The notes: generated from the sequence alone by a model not told the origin. A DNA stretch of 64,000 nucleotides from Holothuria scabra (GCA_037179385.1 CM074193.1:4299547-4363546); one strand, 5' to 3'; counted from the first letter of the stretch, positions 10,733 to 23,317 are shown. Translations and numbers: made by a program.

Positions 10733-13700
10733 GCTGCGGAGCACTGTGGAAATGTGTAGGTCGAAAAGACTTAGTAAAAAGTGCTCAAAAGTTTGCGGAA
10801 AACTCCACGACGTTTCGGGTATAAACCCTTCATCAGGTGGCAAAAACCAAACTGAACAACCAACAGTAACAATTGGACACGACAAACATCAAATCCGAAG
10901 CGATCGCTGTAAAAACAGAACCGGACGAAAGTGACTGTCAGTGACAGTAAACATGAGTGCGAAGGATGAAAAACACAAAACAAAAAAAGAAAAAGAGAGT
11001 CCTGGATGAAAAAATGCACGTAAAAATCGAACATGGTCGGAAAAAAGGAAAACAGTAGACAAAAACTAGCTCCGGGAAAAAAATATAAATTAGGCCTACA
11101 CAGTAAAAAACGAGCACGAACGGGAAAGTGTAAAAGGAGTAAAAACTGGTACAAAAAAGGGGTGAATATTACAAAAGGTCAATTCTAACGTTAAGCCCGT
11201 GTGGAGCGAGAGTACCTAGCCTCATGATCATGACAAGTAATACAGTAATACATGATGCAATGTTAGTTTTAATCTTTTTATCACCGAATTTGACCAATTT
11301 TGAGATAGATTAACTTAGGCCTATCGGCTATAGAAGGTTGATTAACATTTTCAATTACTCTTGGACGTTATTTGGGGTCTCAGACTGTTAGATGAGCTAG
11401 AGCTGAATATACAGAAGTGAAAACTTACCGACAACTACAGAATTAGTAAAATGGAGGGTTCCATAATAACTTATTATTATTATAATTACTTATTATTATT
11501 GTGATTTCGCAAAGTATTATTTCTGCAATAGACATAGGTCCACATATGGGAATGCGCTACTTAACGCAATTTAGAAAATCGAAATAATCCGCCAAACGAA
11601 TGTCAGCCTGATGGTATCTTTCAAGTTAACAGTTATACAGTTAGGTTTAATACCCATAAATATATTATGGGTGGATGAGAACATGTTCTCAAACAGTTCT
11701 ATGAGCTCTTCTAATGCCTTTTGAAGCTAGGAATGTCTTGCTAGCTGTTTTGGTGATCATGTGTTACCATAACTAGCATAGATCCAATTTGTCTTAATTT
11801 TGAATTTGGATGCAAATGTGATTATTGAAATTTCCATCCTTACCTTTTACCTAGAAAGTACATATATTGTGGTATTTCTGGTGGTGAAAATCATTATGTG
11901 AGGAAAAATTCTCACCAAAAGAGTTATAACACTGATTTTGGAATAGAATAAACAGTATGCTGATATAACATCTCATTTTGTGACATTTAATTTCACCCGT
12001 AAAATACTCATGTTATTACGGGATTTTTTACCGTTCTTATTTCAAGTTTTTGTATCCACTATCCAATTTCAACGCCGTTATCCAGGCTTGAAATTAAAAA
12101 AGAGACTTTTTCAAAACTTGAATTTCAGGTTTCATTTTATAATTACATAGAAAACTTTCTACATTAACATCATTTTACTTTCCTTTAAATATCTTATTTA
12201 CTGTTACTGTAGTGGTAAACTTTGGGGTTTAAATACTTAGTCAAAATTTGATTTTCCAAATTTTGACATTAAAAGTAATTGTTTTGAAGTTTAAGTCCTT
12301 ATTTAGACCCGAAAGTCACAAATATGACTTACGTGTGAAATTTGTGACCTACTTTTAATTCGCATTTGCTTAAAAGGCTAACATTGTAATCTAGTTACGA
12401 TTCCTAACATTTCCTTTAACTTTAAGTGCTACAAATTCGACTTTTCACCTTTACACTTTACATACAATAAATTTAATAGTACTCTGAAGGTTCATTATTT
12501 TAACGTTAGGTTTCTTCTTTTGTGGTTATTTTTAAAATTACAGTCTTTTGTACTTCTTGTGTAACTTTGGACCTGAAGTGGCGTAATCTTAAGATTACAT
12601 TTTACAATATCTACAAAAAGGTCAAGCTATCAAATTTGTTTGTAACACTTCGACTCTGAAAGTCAGTAATTTGGATGTTAAGGTTGTTAATATTTCACTA
12701 ACAACTTCTAATTGTGCTTTAAAAAGCCAAAATTATGCGCAAAGTTAGGCCCTGACTTTCGTTTTAAAAAACTTCACTTGAGAGTTAGAAAAATCAAATA
12801 AGTAAAGGCAAATATACAATACAGTTATAACTTAACGTTGAAATTCACATTATGAACTTAGTATCCCAAAACTAAAGATGAAAACGTGACATTCATGTAA
12901 AGTAAAGGTTTCGCAACTAGCAATTAAAGTCCAACTTTCCCTAAATCACTATAAAAATTTATTCTCTAATTGAATCAGAAATACAATCTTACGTTAAACA
13001 GTTACAAGAAACGTTTAACTTAAGCAGGGAGTTGTTATTACTACCTCCTTAACTAAAGGTACATAATATATGATTGAAACTCGTGTCAATATTTAACTCA
13101 AACTAAAAACTCAAATAACAACCTATAAAGTTAAAGTAATGAGAAAAATACTATTCTGAGAGAATTTTCTACAGAAAAATTACGAAGTCACAGGAACAAG
13201 CTTTTTAAAGTCATCATATTATCACGTTAACTTATAAGTGATTATTATAACTAAGACAGTAATACTTTTTTGTGTCAAAATAATACGTGTTGAACACCAA
13301 TAATGACGTAACAATCACCCTGAACCTATATTTCCTACATAAAGGGTAAGGGATCATGCAAAAAGTCAAGTAATAAAATGTTAGAAACCACACCTGCTGT
13401 AAAGTCAAAAATACGAAAAGTTATAGTTCTCCAATATAGTTTTGATGACTCCTCATGGTTGACAATACAATACTTTGCTGGGTTCACATAGCATTCATCA
13501 AGCCTATTGGATGTTTCTTGCTCAATATAGTAACAGTAACGACAAATTAGGCCTCTAAAATAGTTAAGGTGACACCGAAATGGCTCACGAGACATTTTTA
13601 GATTCAAAAAGCATGTAATGAGCTCTAAGGATTGTGTTAGAACATGTTTTGATCTTTCCATAATATTTTTTAGTGATATTAAACCACCTGCCATCAGGAT

Positions 13701-14166
13701 GCCATTGTATTTGCTGGCGATTTGGATTTTCCCAATTGAGTTAACTAGCTCATTTCCATATCTGAACCTATGCTTATTGTAGAAATATACTTTGCCGAAT
13801 CAAAATAAGAAAAGTATGAATAGAACTCTTCTTTTTAGTGATATCTATAGTTCTTCGGAAGTTATCACTTCTGTGTATTCATCTCTAGCCCATTTAACAG
13901 TCCAAGATTATTTGCAAATTTTCAATTTTCTATATAAGCTAATCTCCCTCAAAATTGGTCATATGCATGGTGTTTAAAAATTGAAACTAACATTGCAACA
14001 TTTATTGCGGTTCAGAAAATATGTAAAATCTATCATTTTGAAATTAAAAATGGCGACTTCCCATGATAGAGTAACTAATGAAACCCGACTATTTCAAATT
14101 CATCACACCAAACTAGACAAAGTTAAATTAAACAAAATCTTTCCGAGAAGATTCATTTTACAGTCT
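10733..14166. other. AT-rich interior, no recognised gene
   Basis: About 3.4 kb of mostly AT-rich DNA. It begins with a purine-rich block containing the phrase gacgtttcgggtataaaccc followed by ttcatcagg, a type of phrase often seen in invertebrate retroelements. A run of TTA/TAA trinucleotides lies at 11470-11505. One minus-strand ORF of 119 codons (13335-13694) has no recognisable family. No RNA gene seen. Confidence 0.4.
13335..13694 (-). CDS. uncharacterised 119-codon ORF
   Basis: The translation begins MAGGLISLKNIMERSKHV and has a Cys/Tyr-containing centre (around CRYCYYIEQ) and a hydrophobic C-terminal third. It is the longest clean ATG frame in the AT-rich interior of the 8.4-kb element. 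I recognise no domain, see no splice or promoter evidence, and regard it as possibly fortuitous. Confidence 0.15.
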   Translation of the reverse strand: MAGGLISLKNIMERSKHVLTQSLELITCFLNLKMSREPFRCHLNYFRGLICRYCYYIEQETSNRLDECYVNPAKYCIVNHEESSKLYWRTITFRIFDFTAGVVSNILLLDFLHDPLPFM

Positions 14167-14174
14167 GCCAAATT

Positions 14175-16873
14175 CACTAGCGTAGCCAGCGGAGGGCAGG
14201 GGGGCAGAGTGCCCCCCCCCCCCCCCCACAGAAATTTTGGGGACGCGATGGGCGATGTTTAAAAAATGAAGGGGAGCCAAAAAAATAAAAAAAAATAAAA
14301 AAAAAATAAACGGCAAGAGGAGGGAGGGAACAGGGGGCATTTTTTTTTTACAGTTTTTCGGGGGGGGGGGGCTTTCAGTCGTTACGATAAAGTATGCTGT
14401 CCCCGACGGCGACTAGTCTCCCCGATGGTTTACCTGTTTCTTGCTCTCAAGGGACAATTTCCCTAATAAGAACCCCAAATTTTCGGCGCGCTACGCGCGC
14501 TGTAGATTCACTCCAGTTTTTTCAATACTTCCATTCCACATGTCTAGAGAGTGTAAGTCCTCTCAACCTTACCAAGTAACTGGTAGGCAGAGTACACAGG
14601 TTATGCAGAGGTCGTAAATTTTATCCCATATCACGAAGCCTAGTTGCTGTTCTCTTGTGTGTGTCATGCGATAGGTCAGATGGTGAGCCACTCACGGAGC
14701 ATAGTTTGGCTATTTTATCGGGTGTTCCAGGTGGTTTCGACACAATGTATATCATCCCCGATACGGTCTACAACCCCTACAGTTTCTATTTTTTTTCTTT
14801 TTGTTCTTAATGATTACATAGGCTATGTTATTTTTGTAAGCCCACCAAAAAATTTCGCGCGTTTTGTGCGATTTGCAATTTCACGATTCAGACTCAAATG
14901 AACACTAACTCGGCTTTTAAAATATTAAGTAACATTGTGCTGCAATGACATGGGATAGTTAGGCTCCTTCATACCACCCCCTCGACATAGGGGCTGTCGG
15001 AACTTGTGGCCGCTGGCATGGCCCGCCCCCTGTCGGGGATAACCTGTCGCCTTCTCATGGTCGGTTTAGTTACTTTAGCTTTCACAAGAGTTATTTCTGC
15101 GATAAAACCCAAAATGTTCGGTACGCTTTGCACACTCTTCCTCAGTTCCGTTACCTAGAGCTAATAAAGTACAAACCCTTCCCATCTTTTCATGTAAATT
15201 AATAAGTAGAATAAATGGATTAATGTTCTGGTCGGGAATTTCATCTCATTTCGCTAAACTTAGTTAATTATCTCTTGTGTCAGTCGTGCGGTACGGACTC
15301 GAAGAAGAAATTACAATATAATTTGTGTCCGATAGGGCCCAAATGCCGGGACAATTTATTGACCTATATAAGATTTAAATAAGTACAGATTCTTTTTAGT
15401 GCAGGCTAACCCCCAAAATTTTTGCCCCTTTTCCACGGTTAAATCAGTGCGGAAATATCTTCCTCTAGCATATACAAATTTGATGTCGTATATGGCTCGC
15501 AATGGCAGGTATAGTGCACAGGTTTTCTTCAAACCTCCCTCAACAACTCATCGACGGCATCCTGGCTGTCGAGGCTCGGGTCGCTACCCACCCTGCCCCT
15601 CCCCCGTTCGCAGAGTGGCCCTTCGTCGGGCAAATCCTGGCGCCAAGCCTGGAGGGAAGACACATTTTCCCAGTTATGACTTGTATATGTGTAATGAAGC
15701 AATGAACTAGAAATGGGAGCTGCATTTTTTGGAGAGCGGCAACTATTTTGGAGGGGCTGTCAATTTCACTAGGAGGACGTGTTGGCCCTATAAACCCCCC
15801 TGTGGAGAACACTGGAATCTAGTATAAAAAGAACAAAATATAGCACCATATTGCATCTAAGCTCTTCGAGAGAGCAAAACATTCCAAAAGGGGAAGGTGA
15901 CACCCAGGGAGACAGGCCCGTGGTCAGGGGGTTCAGCGGGTTCGCACTTAGTCCCGCCCATACCTAATTTTTCTTATTTTTATTTATTTTTTTTTTTATT
16001 TAAATGGAGTTTTGGCGTTTTTCAGGGCAAAATGTCAATTCCGCTGGTTTAGCCAAATAATTGTAAGCCTTATGAGTAGCTGTTTTGTTCCAGTGCGACA
16101 CAATTCCCTAGGGCTCCATTGACTCGTACCGAGTAACCCTCTTACAGTCACACACTAACCCTGCTAACTCTCGAGGGAATAAGGAAAACATTGAAACAAG
16201 ATTGAAAATGTCCAAAAATTCCAACGTACGTGTTCACCAGATCGCTCAATTTTGATGTAAAATTGCAAACTCTCCTTGGGGCAGGAGGGGGGAACCACAC
16301 CCTCTCCCCGTTCGGTCGCTCGGCTCCTCACTTGGGCGCTTCGCTCCATCAAGAAAATGCCACACCCCAGTGGCGGCGATGAAAAATGAAAAAGTTTGGG
16401 CTAAAGGTATGTTCAGCCCCTCAATATTTGCTCCAATTAAGAAGCGGGGAGAATTTCGAAGTTGGGCTGAACATATTCTTGCTTAAAACACTCGGGAAGT
16501 GCCGTTTCCGGCCATCTGAGGGGTTTGTAAAACCAAAAATTTCCTGGTACGCTCCGCGCCAATCGATGTTAGAGCTCCGCTTAGAAACATGTATTAACAT
16601 TTTTCATAGATTGATTTTTTTTTTTTTTTTTGCATTAATTGAGAAATATCAGAAATGAGATCCACATTTCTAGGCTGGGAACATGCAGCATAAAACACTC
16701 GGGAAGTGCCGTTTCCTGCCATCTGAGGGGTTTCTAAAACCAAAAATTTTCTTGTACGCTCCGCGCCAACTGATGGTGGCGCTCCGCTTAGATAGTACTG
16801 TCGGTCAAGATTGGGGACGATGAGTCGACTTTGCCCCCCCCCCCCCCACAAGAAAATCCTGGCTACGCCCCTG
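14175..16873 (+). mobile_element. hAT-like element D, copy 1 (D1)
   Basis: The left end is CACTAGCGTAGCCAGCGG and the right end, reverse complemented, CAGGGGCGTAGCCAGGATTT. The octamer GCCAAATT flanks both sides (14167-14174 and 16874-16881), a perfect 8-bp target duplication. The element is 2699 bp with G- or C-runs near both ends and no transposase. The whole length is homologous, in reverse orientation, to D2 (28564-36061) once the two insertions in D2 are removed. Internally it has a C-like end (CCTGGCGCCAAGCCTGG, 15638-15654) and two copies of the GCGGAGCGCCACC-type motif. Confidence 0.85.
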
Positions 16874-16881
16874 GCCAAATT

Positions 16882-17471
16882 TGTACTCTGTTGGCCTTTC
16901 TACTCCTTACATGAGTACATTGACATCAAACTGCCATCTTGGAGCAGAAGCCATGTATAGAATGGAGAAGTGACTGTACTTTAGGATGTATCTCAAGTAT
17001 TGGTAATGGTTACTCTGCTAATGTCACATATATCCCCTGTAAATACATTGAAAGTTTCTGAAAACCATAGCAATGGAATATTAACTTGGTTAGGCTACTT
17101 CCCCCATTATGAGCCAATTTCACAAAAACAGGGGTGAAAGTTAATTGACCTATGACCACCATCTTAAAATGGATATTACTGTATTTGCTCCTGCAACAAA
17201 GTTTAGAGATTCTATGGAATGCATTCCTTGAACTATGTGGCAGGTTAATATTGCTTGCTTGATAGGGAATTTCCACACAAATATGGGATGAGGAGAAATC
17301 GTACGAAGTGCATTGACCCCTAGCCACCATCTTGGCACAGAAACAATATATATAAACAGATAGTGGAGTTAATTAACACCGTATCCTCTTCATGTCGGAT
17401 TTATGCTGTAATTGCCCATATTTTGTCCAAACACGGTGAATATATCTGCAAGCCGTCGAAGTGAGCAATGA
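16882..17471. other. interior of 8.4-kb element, right of D1
   Basis: Contains degenerate ccatcttgg/gtcaat phrases related to those at 10330-10510. No gene is recognised. Confidence 0.4.
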
Positions 17472-18050
17472 AATTGGTTTAGCTAGTGATACGAAATGAG
17501 AACAGGGCGAGATACTATTCTAGGTACAAAATTCTATTTCCTTAAATTTCAAATTGTTAACTTTGAAAGACTGTAACTTTCGTTTTTAAAAAGCAATAAC
17601 CTTGTTACATTGACACAATAGTATCTATATGTAAGAAACATTTTTAAGAAAAGTTTCAACATATTATCTTGAGATTTGTAAAAAATAAAGAAATATGTAA
17701 ATTAATGTAATTTAAATTTCGGGAAAAATTGGCTAAAAATTATATTTTTTGCCCAAAGTGTAACTAAATTCAGCAAAATATCCATCAAATATGGTATCAT
17801 TGGATAGAAAATTTCATACGACACCTTACACGTTTTGATAGAAGGTTGTATCAAAGTTGTATAATCAAACATAATGATGCCTAATAAAACATGGCCGCCA
17901 TTTTGAAAAATGGCCGCCAGACCTACTAGCAACGGATGGTGCACGGCAGACTCACATATCTGAACATCTGCAGGTGACTCGCTTCATGGTGATATACGTC
18001 GTTATTGGTACCTAGTTCATCTACCCCCAAGGCACTGGGCTGCCGGTCTA
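17472..18050 (-). repeat. right ~580-bp inverted arm
   Basis: Reverse complement of 9627-10206 with scattered differences; its open frame 17702-17944 mirrors that of the left arm. Confidence 0.85.
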
Positions 18051-18066
18051 ATACTTTACCATACAC

Positions 18067-20483
18067 CAGGGGTGGCGCCAGGATTTGCCCGACAGGGGGG
18101 CCAAGATCCCCGACAGGGGGCCAGCATTTCGAGACCCCGACAAAAGTGGTGACTTAGTCCCGGCGGGACGTAATTCGGCAGAATTTGAGGCGCGCGCAGC
18201 GCGACGAAATTGTGGACTCTCTTTTTAACAAATACTTAAAAATCTGGAGTTTGTTTTGAAGAAAAAAATTAAAAAATTTTGAAACAATTTTGAATTTTTG
18301 AAGGACCATAAAAAGTTGGGGTGTTTATTGAAGAATCTATCCGTCATATGGGCAAAATTAAAAACGTTTTGCACGCGACAGCTGAAATTCTGTTGAGGTT
18401 TTGCATGTAACCGTTCTAAGTTTACGTACTAAGGTCTCAAGGCGAGGCTAAAACTTTGCCCGAAAAGTTTTTCCCTTTTCTAACGAAGATTTGAAGATTA
18501 GGAGCTTATTATATTGCAGAAATTTTGGGATTTAATATAAGAAAATTTGTTTTTTTTTTTTTTTTTTTTTTGCAAGGTTAAAATGAAAAATTTGGGTTCT
18601 TTATTAAGTGATATACCTTTCAAGAGCAAAAATAGGTAAAATGTCGGGGTGATTTAAAAAGTTGGTTTTACTGAGTATCCGTCGATATAGGAAAATTTTG
18701 TCACTTTGAACAATCTGAAGCTTATATTGGGGAAAGATTTTAATTTTATGACAGACCTTCTTATAAGAAAAATCAAGTAGGGGTGATCTGTAGTTTTGTT
18801 GGGGTTATTGAATATCATCAGGCAGATTAAGGCCCTCGGACCATATTCAAAACCTTTCCCGCGGAAAAGTTTGGCTTCCCATATATTTGAAGTTTTATAT
18901 CTTATATATTGGAATATATAGGCGTACGGGAGCGTTTCGGTTTGGGAGCGGGCAAAATTTTTCCCGAAAAATGTTATCCTGTCCGAAAGAGTACACAGAT
19001 TTTTTTGAAAAATTGAGAACCACCAGACAGCAGGAAAAGGCGTTTCTCGGGCAGGTACGGCAATTAGAAACAAGGTAGTCATTTATTTGAGCTTTCTTTC
19101 ACAATTAAAATTTTACTTTATAATACTGTCCCAAAACGAAGAATAATATGCCAGCACGCATTGTTTCGGTGAGTAATCTCTTCAGCCAAAATATCTAAGC
19201 GGAGCGCAACCACCAGATGGCGCGGAACGTACAGAAAATTGTTAAAAAAAATCTAGTCCCTTAGACTGTCAAACAGCCGGAAATGGCATTTCCCAGACTT
19301 GTAACTAGAAACGAAGCCATCGTTATTTTGATGTTTCCTTGGAAACGAACGTTTCAATTCAACAGGAAAAGGTCCAACTTGCTATAAGTGGATCAGACAA
19401 TTCCAGATAAAAGTTACTGCTACAATTAGATGTAATGGTCTTGTCCCTTTTTTTTTGGGGGGGGGGGAACTGTGCAACGGAATTGAAATCATACTAATGT
19501 GTTTGACTCTACTAGGAATTTTCGTTGTATTCAATTGCAAGATCCAAGTTGAAATTTTCTACGTGATTGCCCTAACCCCAGACTATAAATGATTTTACTT
19601 CCGACGTATTTGAAAATATGTCACGTTACAAGGTGGTTTTAAATGAATTTTCAGTCAGACTTATGGGGAGACATCCTCACGCTACTGTTTATCATTTTGT
19701 GAAGCTCAGAACATTCTGGCCGATTCTCATTACCGATGCTAGGATTCGGCTGTCGGGGCAGGCCAGATGGCAGATCATTGGGCACTGCATGCACCTGAAC
19801 AACCTCTCGTCTGTTTTTTGTCAGAAAATTCGGAATTGTGAGTTTCCTTGAAGAATATGGTCTTCTAGTGAGCAAAACCAAAAAGACCGTCCGGATTACT
19901 GAAGCTTATAAGACCCGCACCTCTTATCAGTTTAAGGTGGGCATTCAAATGAAGGTTCCCGACGAAATTGGGTTTTCTCATCAAGAGGGGAAGGGCAGCC
20001 TTCCCCGACGGGGGCATGACCTTGAAGATTTAAGATAGGATGAGTGATAACAGAGCTTGTAAGAAGTGATTAAAACAGATTCAGATAGGCATTAAAATAC
20101 CGTAACAAAAGAATACAATAGAACAAAAAAAAGTTCATGATTATCCTTCCAGTAACTTCAGTTCTTTACCTTCATTTTAGGCTTCCCCGAAGGAAATTGC
20201 CGTCAGTTCCACGACGGGGAGGAGATGGGACAAGGTACATGAAATGAGGTTTAACCGAGCAAAGAAGAAGTGATTGAAAATCGAATCTATTGTGTATTAA
20301 AATAGCGTCTCAAGACAAAAAAGTTTACCCATCCAGTAATTTCAGTCCTTGTAGGCTTTTTCTCTTTTTCTTTTTTTTCTTTCTTTTTTATTTTTTTAGA
20401 CCTCCCCGACGAAATGGCCGACCTTGCCCGACGGGGGGGGGGGGGGTGTGCCGGTGGTCCCCGACGGGGGGCATACGCCACTG
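18067..20483 (+). mobile_element. hAT-like element C, copy 1 (C1)
   Basis: Starts CAGGGGTGGCGCCAGGATTT and is collinear with C2 (23773-26246) over its length, sharing the phrases gaagtgattgaaaatcgaat-type and tccccgacgaaa near the right end. The last bases differ: C1 ends in CATACGCCACTG, C2 in GGCGCCACCCCCG. The octamer left of C1 is ccatacac but the octamer on its right is GTTTATTT, which pairs instead with the left end of the composite at 9112. Noncoding; contains a poly-T tract (18549-18571) and one GCGGAGCGC-type motif (about 19196-19235). Confidence 0.75.
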
Positions 20484-20491
20484 GTTTATTT

Positions 20492-21053
20492 GGCACATAT
20501 AAAGCACAAAACACAAACAAATATTAAAGACAGTTTACAAAAAAGGAAGCTGCAGGCAAATACAGAAAGATAAGACATAAAATGCGAGTGAAAGGAGTTA
20601 CAAACAGAGTACCTGGGTTACAAACAGAGCTACCTGGATAACCACAAAAACCTATTTTGGGGGACTTTAAAAGTCAAAAGCTTATACTAGAGAAAGTTCG
20701 GAATTTTGAATTTTATGCTGAAATAATATTCACGAAAATAGCACTCCAGTATAGCCGGTGCAGGGCGTGATCGCCGGCCTGGGGTATCGGATATGATGAG
20801 AGAACCTGTCCTCTTCATAATTTCAAGTGCACTTTGTAAGGTCCTGAAATGTAAGTTAGTGCAGTCATAGCATCGTAAAAGACAACAGTGCCGAAAATTG
20901 ATAGGAATATATTTTGAAAAAATTAGCAAATAAAACATTGGTTGTTTCCTCACCATTTGGACTAAACGATATTTAAAAGAACAATCCACAGTCGAATTTA
21001 TTTTTGATATGTTAAAGAGAAACAAATTTTGAAGCCTTCTGGTGAAAGCTTTA
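20492..21053. other. possible LINE 3' tail region, minus strand
   Basis: On the minus strand the sequence runs into a phrase like ttgtgctttatatgtgcc followed by aaataaac at the insertion site, resembling a retroelement or transcript 3' end. A 126-codon minus-strand ORF (20687-21067) precedes it, but I recognise no reverse transcriptase or endonuclease motif in it. Identity uncertain. Confidence 0.25.
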
Positions 21054-21372
21054 TAATTTCTCATCAAGGATGGCGGGGGGGGGGGTCAGCGGTTTCGTCG
21101 GGGAGGGCTAAAATAATTTAAAAAAATTATAAAACCCTACAAGGACTGAAGTTACTGAATGGGTGATCTTGAACATTTTCCTTTTGTAATATTTTAATAA
21201 ATATCGGAATCGGTTTTAATCACTTCTTCCTAGCTCTGCTATCCCTCAACCCATGTATCTTGTCCCATATTCATTCCGTGCGAGTAGGGTCATCCATGAG
21301 CATACCAGGGAGGTGGAAGCCTTCCGCGTGGGACATGCCCCCCCCCCCTCCCGTCATCCTTGAATGAATTTA
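21054..21372 (-). mobile_element. inverted deletion derivative related to the right part of C
   Basis: The edges aatttctcatcaaggatgg and, reverse complemented, aaattcattcaaggatgac form a short inverted repeat that runs into G-runs. The interior (cctacaaggactgaagttac, ggttttaatcacttctt) matches, inverted, the 20050-20350 part of element C with internal deletion. No clean target duplication was found. Confidence 0.5.
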
Positions 21373-23317
21373 CATCAAGTCGATATTAAGATAATTATAG
21401 GATTTCATATTGTTTGAGCAGTGGCGTAGGAAGCAATTTGAAAATCGGGGGGGGGGGGGCGGAACAATTCTGGTCCCTGCACCTTGCCCTATCCCGTTGA
21501 CCAAACGGTACATATAGTTATATGCTAAATATTTCGCTCGTTTCTCCGCGAAAGAGCTTTTTTTGTTAAACAGAGAGGAAAATCTGACTTTTTCCTTAAT
21601 TGTGAACACTACTGTGTTAGGAATAACTTGTGGCGTGTGGAAAATTTGGAACCTTTTACACATTTGTAATTATGAAGCTTGTATTGCAAAAAAAAGGTTT
21701 AGATTCAGGGTTTCCTGCTAGGAAATTTGAATAGGCCTATTTGGGGGACTATCGAACAATCTGCGTTTCCTACTAGCAAATATGTGAGAAGCATGTTGAC
21801 TGAAGATCGTTGTTGTTACGTAGTGTTATCTAAGTGGTGCGGATCCTCGGCAACATTCAAAAAAACTCCCGAAACTTTGTTGCCTTTTTTAGACAAAATA
21901 TTCAAAAATTAAAAGCCTATATTGAAGAAAATTTTATCGAAACGGCACTCAGCGGCCGGAAAAGTTTACCACTGACTGCTTTATGAGCGACCACTTGCTG
22001 TATAAAGGGCAGCAATTTTGGGCGCGAAGCCGCAGAAAAATTTGCCTTTTAAAAACTGATAATTACAAATATGAAGCTTTTATTTGAGAGAATTCGTAAT
22101 TTTATGAAAAGAAGTTGGGAAAACCGCACTGTATTTGACTGGTGCCTCAAATGGCTAATTTCCGATTTTTTTTTACTTTTTCGAGCCACTGGGGTAATCG
22201 CCCCTTCTGTCTGTAGCTACGTAGCTGCTCTGCAACATTGATCATTGATAACATTTTGACACTTAAATAACTAAAGAATCCATCTACGTACATAGGCTAC
22301 TCGGCTGACAGGGTGGAAAGGCACCTGTTAAGTGTGTATATGAGAGCATTTGAGTACGGTATGCCAATGGTTCCCTGGCTGGAATATAAAGTCTTGTTGG
22401 TGCGGAGCGTACAGAAGATTTTGAAAAATCGCGCCCACGCAGACAGTCGGAAACGACATTTCCCACCGACTTGTAAGTAGAATCCAAGTAATCATTATTT
22501 TAGCTTTCGTTTGCAAAAAAGTTTATACATCAATAAAAAAAAATGAGTAAGCTGTAAAATGGTCAGAAAATTACCAGATAAAATAGACCACTAACATTGG
22601 ATGAAATGGTAATGTAAAGAAATTTATCCTTGGGAAAATGAGCTGGTATGGGTATTCTACAAACTATTTGACCACCTTGCGACACAAGATTATGATGAGT
22701 ATAAATTCAAGCAACTTCATTGAACGCCGAATATCCCTTCTAAACTTCAAGGGAGGACGGCAATGCGTCACATACCGTCTACCTAGCCTTTACAAGTTTC
22801 ATCGAACTTTAAAAGGACCCCATGTATTTGAGAAGCCTGATTAGCTCAGACTCAGAGGCTTATGCCCGAAGTGGGAAATTGCAAGAGAATAATTGCCTGT
22901 TACAAAACCGACCTAATTTTCGCGCGTTTGCCGCGCAACGGTAGAAGCCTGCATATACATGATTGATTATATGCAAGACTGTATATACATAATTGATTAA
23001 ATGCATCCCAAACAAACAATAGGGCAAATTATTTTCTAGCCAACAAACAACCATATCAACAGTTTCTGCACACTTGTTCCCTAAACAAACCGTACGCATC
23101 GAATAAAAACATACCGGTGCGCCACGAAATAGAAATCAAAATCAACATACAGCCAAATTCTCCGTTGTCAGCATCAACAACTGTATTACTATGGCTTCAA
23201 TTCTTATGTGTCGCATTGTAATAACACTCAAAACAGACTTAAAAATTGTAAAAAGGAAAAGATGCCGCGTTTTGTGTTTCTCTGATGTGACTGTTTTTGA
23301 TTGTTGTCCCTCTATAC
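21373..23317. repeat. hAT-type left end and broken repeat mosaic
   Basis: An end-like sequence CAGTGGCGTAGGAAGCAATT starts at 21419 (preceding octamer TGTTTGAG) and runs into a G12 tract, but no partner right end with that octamer occurs in the window. 21970-22200 is homologous to 26434-26640 (shared actgctttatgagcgac). A GCGGAGCGTACAG motif fragment lies near 22400 and a CGCGCG...CGCGC motif near 22920. No coding gene is recognised. Confidence 0.5.

Larger units (their letters stand above)
9627..18050. mobile_element. 8.4-kb element with ~580-bp terminal inverted repeats
   Basis: The ends TAGACCGGTAGCCCAGTGCC and, reverse complemented, TAGACCGGCAGCCCAGTGCC open inverted arms that stay closely similar to about 10206 and 17472. 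ATA lies outside both ends, and the related element B shows the uninterrupted sequence (cctatacttt), which supports a 3-bp target duplication. The arms contain matching 80-99-codon open frames (9690-9989 plus; 17702-17944 minus) of no recognised family. The 7.3-kb centre has no transposase. It carries element D1, a hairpin at 10705 and long AT-rich DNA. The superfamily is not assigned. Confidence 0.7.
9112..20483. mobile_element. 11.4-kb composite element bounded by hAT-type ends and an 8-bp TSD
   Basis: The left end starts CAGTGGCGTAGGGGGGAGG and the right end, reverse complemented, starts CAGTGGCGTATGCCCCCC. Exactly the same octamer, GTTTATTT, flanks both ends (9104-9111 and 20484-20491). 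Ends of the form CAGTGGCG with 8-bp duplications are characteristic of the hAT superfamily. Inside, from left to right, are a segment related to element B (9112-9626), a long-inverted-repeat element (9627-18050) carrying D1, a 16-bp remnant of the B-like segment, and element C1 (18067-20483), whose right end is also the right end of the whole. No transposase frame was found. Movement as one unit, using ends from two different elements, is inference. Confidence 0.65.

Noticed and set aside
10771..11154. 127-codon minus-strand ORF rich in Phe/Leu
   Set aside because: Open because of a purine-rich strand; composition is biased and no family is visible.
15399..15812. Overlapping ORFs on both strands inside D1
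   Set aside because: They fall in GC-rich end-like sequence with Pro/Arg/Gly bias; the same frames in D2 are altered, so no evidence of coding selection.
20687..21067. 126-codon minus-strand ORF as a LINE ORF2 tail
   Set aside because: Location beside a 3'-tail-like sequence is suggestive, but none of the usual RT or post-RT motifs can be seen.
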